From an uncultured Actinomycetes bacterium (GTDB lineage: Bacteria > Actinomycetota > Actinomycetes > Nanopelagicales > Nanopelagicaceae): a stretch of 10,024 nucleotides of DNA. The stretch spans positions 1 through 10,024 of the forward strand of contig CAIUHB010000249.1 in assembly GCA_903898855.1 (NCBI GenBank), given 5' to 3'. The notes under the pieces are model-generated. The model saw only the letters and a program-made list of their open reading frames with translations, was not told the DNA's origin and did not search any database. The position numbers and the translations under genes are program-made. Shown here one piece after another: positions 1 to 8,100 of this stretch; position 1 is the first letter of the stretch; each line of letters opens with the position of its first letter.

Positions 1-49
1 ATTTCAGAGTTGGTCGGGGCCGAACAGTAGCTAGATAAGACTCGCAAGT

Positions 50-136
50 GAAGACCAAGTCGGTCTTCGTGGTTTAACTTCGGGGGAAGTCTGTTGCGGT
101 TGCAACGGGTTAAGTGTAACCCAGAATTACTTCCCC
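50..136. other. Cluster of nested perfect stem-loops, possible structured RNA
   Basis: Several perfect inverted repeats sit side by side. They are GAAGACC/GGTCTTC (50-56/62-68), ACTTC/GAAGT (77-81/86-90), GTTGC/GCAAC (93-97/102-106) and GGGTTA/TAACCC (107-112/117-122). A longer GGGGAAGT/ACTTCCCC stem (83-90/129-136) encloses the last two hairpins as a three-way junction. The 77-90 hairpin and the long stem compete for the same bases. No tRNA, tmRNA, SRP, RNase P or known riboswitch signature was recognised. The strand is undecided: it may be the tail of a plus-strand RNA or the 3' UTR of the minus-strand FN3/Ig-like mRNA. Confidence 0.4.
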
Positions 137-159
137 AAAAACCAGCGGCTTTAAGCGCT
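137..159 (-). terminator. Weak intrinsic terminator candidate after the FN3/Ig-like gene
   Basis: On the minus strand, AGCG (159-156) and CGCT (147-144) can form a 4-bp stem that begins inside the TAG stop codon. Two G residues and a run of five T (141-137) follow. The stem is short, so termination efficiency is uncertain. It sits where the end of the two-gene unit is expected. Confidence 0.35.
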
Positions 160-2188
160 ATTTAACAGTGATCTTTACTGTCTTCTTCACTTTTCCGACA
201 GTGACGGTCACGGTGTAGACGCCTGGCTTTGCAAACTTCAGCGTTGGTGAGGAGACCTTACCTGCCGCAGAAGTGGTGCCCGATACCAAGACATATTTCT
301 TGCCATCAGGCCCAACCAAGACTTCAGAGACCGACGTTCCCTTTGCGACTGATGGAAGTGCGAGTGCGAGCGTTGAACCCTTCTTCACCGAAGTGCTCTG
401 TGACGATGAGTTCGATGTGATTTTCACTGTCGAATTCACGGGCACATTAGCTGCAACAGTCGAGACCGATGAGTTACTTGGAATCGTGCGTATCGGAAGA
501 ACTGATGATGGAGTTGGGGTCGGTGTCGATGACGCGCTGGCTACAGGGGTTGGAGCCACTGAAGGAGTTGGCGTTGGCTTCGCGGACGAGGAAGGTATCG
601 GGGTTGGAGAAGGTGTTGCGCTCTTTGAAGGAGTAGGAGTTGGGCTTGAACTCGCCGCAGGCACTGGCGCCATTCCTCCACCGCCACCACCACCTCCACC
701 ACCGTTATTTGATGGTGCTGGCGAAGGTGAGGATTGCGCTGCAGTGATTGTGATGGTGCGGCTGACTGGAGTCGCTGTTGCATATGTTGCATTACCAGTC
801 TGAGAGGCGGTGACCACGCAAGTTCCTTGGACTACCAAACCTAAAGTGCTGGCTCCGCTCAACGTACAACTACCTACTGCCGTGTAAGAAACTGCTAGTC
901 CTGATGAAGCAGTTGCGGCGAGATTAACAGTAGTTCCGGCTGCTTGGCTAGTTACAGTTGTGAATGTAATTGTTTGAGCGGTTTGCTTAATATCAAAAGT
1001 TTTGGAGAGCGAACCAGCTGCATAAGTTCCATCAGAGGATGCAGAAACATTTGCCGACAAGGTACAAGTACCGGGGCTTACGCCAGTGATCACACCACCA
1101 GAAATCGTGCATGCGCCCGCTGGGTTTCCTCGGACGGTAAGTGTGACGGTGTCACCCGATGGTGCTGTGGCGCTGACCGAGGTAGTGCCATTGAGATCGA
1201 GTGCAGGAATTGTGGATGGCGTGATCACCGGAGTGTTGGAGCGCTGGGAAGATGCCGCAGCAATTGTCACGACGTCAGAGGCAGGTGATTCCACACTCGA
1301 ACCAGCGCCATTGGTAGCCAATACTTTTACGGTATAGCTTCCCACCGCGACTGAAGTGAATTTGGTCGATGTCGTACTTGGAGTGGTGTGGCTAACCAAC
1401 GTATTACTCGAGTTATATAAATTCACGGTATATCCCGTAATTGCTGAACCATTGTCGGCGGGAGCGGTCCACGAAACATTGATCGTGGTCGCAGTATTGG
1501 CATCTACGCTCGCGCTTGGTTTCGTGGGCACAGCTGGCGCTTTTGGCACCGTTGCGTCAGCAAAAGTCGATGATGCCGACTTTCCATTTCCATTATTTGC
1601 GACAATCAAAAAGGAGTATGTGACTCCCGCTGCTAAACCAGAAACGGTTGTCTGCAACAAGTTATTTACAGTTACATCGGCTAACGCCTTCTTAGCGTCA
1701 GAGATCGTGTAACTAGTTACTGGCGAGCCGCCTGTATTTGTAGGCGCTGTCCAGCTTAGCGTCACAGAACCCACGGAGACTGTTGGGGTTCCAGTTGTTG
1801 GCGCGCTAGGAACTGATTGAGCGACTTGAGAAATTTGATCGCTTGTCGATTTTACGCCTGCAGAATCGGTCGCAGTAACTGTGAATTTATAGAGTGAACC
1901 ACCTGTTAAGCCACTGAAAGTCGATTGGTAGGTTGAAGTGCCCGAGGCGTAAGCAACAGTTTGGGTCGTGACTGTGTTATTTGGCGAAGTCATTGAGACT
2001 TGATAGCCCACTGCGCCAGAAATACTTGGCCAAGTGACCTTAATACTTGCGGAATCTACTGCGGTATTTGGAAGTGATGCCGATGCTGCAGTGGGTGCCG
2101 GTGTGGCGATGGCGTGAGCCACGGCAGGCACAAGGCCTGCCATGATCACTGAAACTGCGATGACAAATCCAGTTTGCTTCAATCGCAT
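158..2188 (-). CDS. Secreted FN3/Ig-like multidomain protein with Pro/Ser/Thr linker
   Basis: This is a predicted exported structural or adhesive protein of 676 residues with no enzymatic motif. Residues 1-26 form a signal peptide ending in an A-H-A cleavage motif. Three fibronectin type III-like domains follow (about 30-122, 128-215 and 219-309), with typical V-T-W/L-S-W strands, P-x-N/D-x-G turns and Y-x-V/F-x-V strands. Two Ig-like domains come next (about 318-402 and 403-483); each has one Cys pair (C360/C375, C441/C457) in a G-T-C-type context. Then come ten glycines (496-505), a Pro/Ser/Thr linker to about 563, and a Lys-rich C-terminal beta domain ending in K-P-G-V-Y-T-V-T-V and V-K-K-T-V-K. 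There is no LPXTG motif or C-terminal membrane helix, so attachment would have to be non-covalent. The ATG shares one base with the stop codon of the upstream giant gene (TAATG), preceded by a weak GGTGG, which suggests translational coupling. The stop is TAG. Domain types are confident; the ligand is unknown. Confidence 0.88.
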   Translation of the reverse strand: MRLKQTGFVIAVSVIMAGLVPAVAHAIATPAPTAASASLPNTAVDSASIKVTWPSISGAVGYQVSMTSPNNTVTTQTVAYASGTSTYQSTFSGLTGGSLYKFTVTATDSAGVKSTSDQISQVAQSVPSAPTTGTPTVSVGSVTLSWTAPTNTGGSPVTSYTISDAKKALADVTVNNLLQTTVSGLAAGVTYSFLIVANNGNGKSASSTFADATVPKAPAVPTKPSASVDANTATTINVSWTAPADNGSAITGYTVNLYNSSNTLVSHTTPSTTSTKFTSVAVGSYTVKVLATNGAGSSVESPASDVVTIAAASSQRSNTPVITPSTIPALDLNGTTSVSATAPSGDTVTLTVRGNPAGACTISGGVITGVSPGTCTLSANVSASSDGTYAAGSLSKTFDIKQTAQTITFTTVTSQAAGTTVNLAATASSGLAVSYTAVGSCTLSGASTLGLVVQGTCVVTASQTGNATYATATPVSRTITITAAQSSPSPAPSNNGGGGGGGGGGMAPVPAASSSPTPTPSKSATPSPTPIPSSSAKPTPTPSVAPTPVASASSTPTPTPSSVLPIRTIPSNSSVSTVAANVPVNSTVKITSNSSSQSTSVKKGSTLALALPSVAKGTSVSEVLVGPDGKKYVLVSGTTSAAGKVSSPTLKFAKPGVYTVTVTVGKVKKTVKITVK
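500..730 (-). repeat. Poly-Gly run plus T-P/S-P linker coding region
   Basis: This low-complexity stretch encodes residues about 487-563 of the FN3/Ig-like protein. A run of ten Gly codons (positions 674-703) is followed by repeated T-P-T-P-S, S-P-T-P and A-P-T-P units. It separates the folded Ig-like part from the C-terminal basic domain. Such linkers are common as flexible, often glycosylated, wall-spanning spacers in actinobacterial surface proteins; that role is inferred here. The repeats make this segment prone to length variation between strains. Confidence 0.8.
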
Positions 2189-5100
2189 TATGGAGCCACC
2201 GTCAGCTTGATTGCCATACCTTGTCCAACTGGAGTTCCAGCGGCTGCTGAACTCCAGATAGCTAATTGAGTTCCGGTCACTGGATTAAATGGAATCACTT
2301 TGATCGTCCAGTTTCTGGAAAGGTCAAGATTCAATCCAAATGTTCCATTTGTATCGGTGGAACTAACGATGGTTGTCGAGGTATCGCTACCAACTTGTGC
2401 GGTGACAATTGCACCCTTGACTGGATTGTCATTGGGATCCTTAACGGTGCCATTGACGTTTCCATTGCTGAGCGTGATGGAGAGGTTAGGTGCGCTGAGA
2501 GTTCCAGTTGGGCAACCATCAGGCACCTTCGAGACCGTAGGAGACGCGCCAGCACTCGTTTGGAGGATGCACGTAGTTCCCGCACCACTCTTATTAGGTC
2601 CTGGGAAGACCGTCAATCGATAGGTGGTGGAGGCTGCGAGATTTACTGCAGCCTGGCCTTGATCATTGAGGCCAAAACCAGTCACCCATGAGATTGGTTG
2701 GTGAGTCGTGTTGTTATAAGTCTCCAGCATTGCCCAGCCATAAGTATTGGTATCGATCGTCTGAGTTATTGAGTTGAGCGCTAGTGAGGTGATACGTAGG
2801 TTTGGAGTAGCCAACTTAAGAGTTGCCGAGGCAAGATCAGCTGGATCGAAACCATTTCCGTTGTTATCCCAGATCGTGTTTGCGAAAGTTTGGTCCGGAG
2901 TATTTGGCACGTCCACTTCGAGGACAACTCTGGTTACAGTCGTTGTATCGACCAGGAAGGAAACGTTTCCAGAAGAATCCGTGCCGCCATTACCGATCCA
3001 TTGACGATTATGATTGCTATCCAATGAGTAGAGCGTTGCCCAATAGTTTGTACCAAGCGCACCACCTGATGGATCCAGGATCGTCGCATGAACGTTTGGT
3101 CCCTTCATTGTGAAGGTGGCGCTGTAGTCATTGAAGTTAGCCGACATGCTCACTTGTGGAAGAGACTGACAGGCCGTTCCACTTTGACCGGATTGGCACT
3201 GGGTACGAACTACTGAACTTGTTCCGTATGGCGGATCAATCCAGAGCGTCATAATCTGATTTGGTGAACTGCTAGTGAGGTAGTTCGAAGCAGCAAGGAT
3301 TGCATTCTTATCGATGAAGAGGGATGCGACACCGCTGGCATCAGCCTGTGCGTTTGTGCACCAAGATGCAATACATACGCCAACATTCGCATATGGAAGC
3401 GCATCTCCCTGTGGGGTATGTACCGTGATGTGGAAGTTCGGCGGACGAAGCGCAAGAATTACAGTCTTATCGTTTTGAACGCAGCCGCCAGCATTGGTTG
3501 TTACCGCGCCGCCAGCAATAGTGACGTAGCAATAATCTGAAGGTGCCTGCCCACTCGCTTGACTGGTTGGATTTGCCTGCAAACGATATTGCCCGTTATC
3601 GAGTGCCAATCCAAATTGGCCGTTCTGTCGAACGCCATAACCATTCATCCATTGGCTGGTCAGTACGTTATATGGCTGAACCCAAGCAAATGGTTCATTC
3701 GCGCCAGCATCGTCCTTGACCACGCCCGATACTGAAGGCAGCGCAAGTGAGAAGTAAGTAACGTTCACTCCATTGTAAGGCTCGGTTGTTGGAGCCGAAT
3801 GGGTTGCATCGTCTTTAAGAGTGATTGAGTTATCTGAAGCTACATCCAGTGAGTATGTCTTTCTCGCTGACAACGAACCAGATTGACCGGAGGGATTAAC
3901 TCCGATGACGTAATGCTCTACTCCAGATGCCGGAGCGGGAGCATTGAGGGAGAAGTAACCGTCTTGATTGGTTCCAGAGCCACCCATCCATTGATTCTTG
4001 CTCGAATCAAAGATATCTACCCATGTATATGGGGCGATTGAATTAGTCGATGGATCGTGAACAATTCCAGCAACGTTCGGTAGCGGCAACGTTGCGTTAA
4101 GGGTAATTGTCTTTGGTGACCCAGTTGCGTTGGCATTGACATAGGAATCCGTAAAGACCCTACGTGTGCCGGTGTACTTAGCAGCTACCGCAGGGTTGCT
4201 GTTGACATCAACCTGGACATTTATTCCCTTGGTGAGATCGGAAACATTGAGGTGTGCATTTCCATTTTGATCTGTTGTTGCAGCTCCAAGCCAGCCCACA
4301 TTGTCGCGGTCGATATTGACCCAGACGTTTTGGGCGGCGGCGCCGGATGCATCAATTACATGCACCGTGACGTTGGCAATCGGAAGATTGAGAACAATGT
4401 TGCTTCCACCCGAACCAAGTTGTGCATTAAGTCCAGTCTGGGTTAGAAGTAGCGAACCAAACTGAGGTGAAACATTTTCATTGGCTCGAAGCGATGCGGT
4501 TGCATCGAAGCTAAATGCTCCATCTGGACCAGCAAAGGCCCAGCGACCTTGATTGTCGGTCTGCTGGCAGGAGTTATAGAAACTTTCACCTGACTGGTAA
4601 TTCAAACAGACCGTACCGTAAGCGATCGCGGTAGAACTATCTGGACTCTTGAGAACACCACTCCACTTTGGATTCTTGAGGTGAATATCTACTGGCGTAG
4701 AAATTCCGGTGGCAGTGCCAGAGTTATCTACAGTGAAGCTAGATGACTTGGCGGAATCCGCAACTGTGGCGTCGCCACCTGGAGCTCGCGCATATACCTT
4801 GTATGTACCAGCAGGCAGCGCCATCGACCAGTTTCCGTTGCTATCGGTGCCAGTGCTGTATTGCCACAATTCATTTCCAGTTGCTTGGTCAACTGGAACA
4901 ACTTGTGCATTCCACACCGGAGTTGTATCTGACGGTGCATAAACGTGACCTGATAGCGTTGCAGTACCTAATGGCAGTGTAAAGACACCATTGGTTGCCG
5001 TCAGACCCGCGATCGCAACATCAAAAACACCGTTGTTATTGGTTACTGTTGCAACGTATTGCTTCTGAGCTTTGCCCGCTGCTACGTCTGCAGCATTTGG

Positions 5101-8100
5101 ATGAACGGTCAACTGATATGTACCGGCAGTTGTGAGGTTGGTTGCACCAGAACCCGATTGATCGATCCAAATATTGTCGACCCAGCGATTATTGGACTGG
5201 ATGTCAATATTGATGTTTTGATCTGGCGTTGTTGCTCCCGCTACTTGTACCTGCAAGTTTGGCGCAGGCAACTTAATAGCTGGGAAGTTTTGCTTGAAGG
5301 AACTTGCACCGTCAGCGGTAATAGTGAACTGATCGGAGAATGTTGTACTGACGTCATTTCGGCCGCTTGGCTGAATGCGAAGTCGATAGGTGCCGGGATC
5401 CTTGAGGAATATTCCAAAGTAGCCATCTTGATCGACTTGGCTATTGAGGTTCATCCAGTTCCAGTTCACGCCATTTTGGAGTTGTTGGACTCCGACGTTG
5501 ACCCAGACTCCATTGCTTGAGCCCACGCTCGCACCAGTTGCATCAACGATATGACCGGTGATGTTGGCGGAAGCTGGTTGGACAGTAAATACACCGGAGG
5601 TATCTGCCACTACGGGTGTTGTGCCGTCAAGCAGAGTCACGGTGCTTCCAGAGACGGTAGCCGTATACATATATGGCGCTAGGCCTGGTATCGACTGTGA
5701 ACCATTAGGTGGATAAACGGTGACTTGATAGGTGCCATCTTCTAGAGTGATGGAAGTCAAACCAGGGGTCGATGGATTGAGGTTCGCATTTCCTGCCCAT
5801 TGTGTGTTGTATTGATTAATCACTTTTTGGAATTGAAGATTTCCAAAGGGCAGTAGTGAGTTGTCGAGCGGATTTCTCACTTTGAATTTTAGATTTGGCG
5901 TGTTCAAGCTGACGTTAAGGTTGGTTGCAGAGCCGCCACCCGAGACAGTTACTGATTTGTCAGAGTTAACCGTGAATTGTGGGCTATATGCCGATGCATA
6001 CTGAGGCAAACCTTGGGGTTCATAAATCAGTCGATAGGTACCAGGAGTAGTTACATTCATTGAATAAGTGCCTTGGGCCCAAGTGCCTTGGCCCACATAA
6101 TTCCAGTTATTGCCGTTGTAGGTCTGGAGATTGACCGATACGCCAATTCCATTTCCATATGTGATAGCTCCGCCACCAGGAGCTGTGATGGATCCAGAAA
6201 TATTTGGAACTGAGACCGGAAGCAAAAATACGCCGTTGCCATCAGCTGTAATCGAACTATTGGTGATGCTTACCGTTCCATTTGAAACCGTAAATGTGTA
6301 GTCCGCTTCTGCAAATTGTGGATGGTTATTATCGGGGTGCACGCGGACAATCCAATTTCCATTGGCCAATGAAGCAGCACCTGTTCCCGCTGGGCCCACT
6401 CCAGTGCCGTTACAATTTCCGATTCGGCCATTGCCAAGGTCGGTGCAGTAATCAAAATATCCTTGAACCGGGCTCGTGTTGTCTGTTGGAGAAACAATCT
6501 TTAGATGGAAGTTCGCGGTTGAGAAAGTAAGCGAATAAATTCCATCTCCATCTGGCGTCACATTTGGCGAGATCGAGCTGATATGACCCCCGCTGACAAC
6601 GACCGTGTAGTCCTTCTCAGCAAATTGTGGGTAGTTATCAGCATGTGTTCGAACGGTCCAAGTTCCATCGGGGATGTGCATTGATGCGTAACTATTGTTA
6701 CCGCCCAGATATCCGCCTGTGCAATTTCCCCCACCTTGTGAAGGGCAAGCATCTACATAGATATTGGAGAGGGGGGATTGATTTAGAGGCGAAAGGACTC
6801 GATACTTGAAATTCGCAGTACCAAGTGCCAGGTTAAAGGAGGATCCTGATGCTGGCGAGATTGTGTTGCCTGATAGATCTTTCACGACGGCTACGCCGCC
6901 CGTTACGATCACATCGAATCTAGTTTGGGCAAACTCTGGATAGTTATCGTTACCTAAGAAAAATAGATACTCACCGTTATCGAGTGCAAATGAGGCAGAG
7001 CCTGTCTGCGCCCAATCATTATAAAATGGTTGGCTTCCTTGTTGTTGGTTGGTGTAATCAAAAATTTGAATTGGAACGCCGTTAGATAGCGCAGAGCCAT
7101 CGGCAGGGCTGATCGCATGAATAGTCAAATTGGGAAGTGCTGCAGCAAATACTAATTTACCATTGAGGACGGGGACACTCGGCGACTGCAAAGTTGCTGG
7201 GTAACCGACTTTGGCTGAGTAAGACGTGCCACCTCCAGAAATGGTCAGTGAATACAACTTCATTGCATATGGGGTGCTACCTGGGTGAACTCGTAATTTG
7301 TAGTCACCATCAGGAAGGCCAAGCCCTCCCTTCGCGCCGCCCGCAACATTTGTGCAATTGTCATTGCCATCAATCGTCACACAAGCTTCAAGCCACGCGC
7401 CGACGCGAGTAAGTGTGGTTGACGAGTCCGTTGGTGAGACGACTGCAAAGTTAAAGGCGCGATGATTGAATGAAAGCTGCCAAATGCCGCCGGTATTGGT
7501 TGCTGTCACGCCTCGTACATTTTTGAAAGTGAGTGTTCGAGATGGACAACCAGAGGCGATCATGTTGTAATTTGTAAAATCGCTATCTAAACTTGCTGGA
7601 TCGAAAGCGGGTGCGCCAAACTGGATCGACCAATTTCCATCGTTAGTGTCGCAATTGAGGGAAGGGTCTAGGTATAGACCGAAACTACCTGTACGCAAGG
7701 TGTTCGGAGCGCTCCACATTTGTTGTGAGGAATCATTAGGGTAGGAGAGCCAAGTGTGAACCGGAGCTGGATCACCATTTGATTGCTTTAAATTTACTCT
7801 CAGGGTCGCAGCATGAAGCTGTATATTCACAACGGTCGTAGATTCCAATGAGAAATTACCCATGTCATGCGAAGCAAAGCCGAAGGCATCCGTGGCATCT
7901 GACTCGGCAGGTTCTACATAAAGTTCGGCTTGTCCCGAAGAAGCGGGGAGACTGGTCACAACTACTTGACCTTGCGAGTCGGTAGTTTGTGGATCAGTCC
8001 AATGCCAACCGATCGGGCTATTGTCTGGGTAACCCACTGCAACAAGTGCACCCGCGAGCGCAGCACCGCTCGAGTTCTTGACGTTAATCGTCTTAGTCAC

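Noticed and set aside
1..157. A tRNA, tmRNA or 5S rRNA in the left spacer
   Set aside because: No T-loop GTTCRANYC motif, CCA end, acceptor stem pairing or tmRNA/5S signature could be found among the stem-loops.
158..400. Sortase or membrane anchor at the C-terminus of the FN3/Ig-like protein
   Set aside because: No LPXTG-like motif, hydrophobic helix or terminal charged tail after a helix is present. The protein ends in beta strands with Lys residues.
273..803. A 176-codon plus-strand open frame with Gly-Val and Pro runs
   Set aside because: It lies antisense to the FN3/Ig-like gene. Its G-V-G-V pattern is simply the reverse complement of the Pro/Ser/Thr linker codons and its poly-Pro that of the poly-Gly run. 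There is no ribosome binding site and no family resemblance.
2835..2868. D-N-N-G-N-G-F-D-P-A-D at residues 1780-1790, resembling a dockerin or EF-hand calcium loop
   Set aside because: The final acidic residue is one position off the EF-hand spacing. There is no second copy or flanking helix, and the segment lies inside a beta module.
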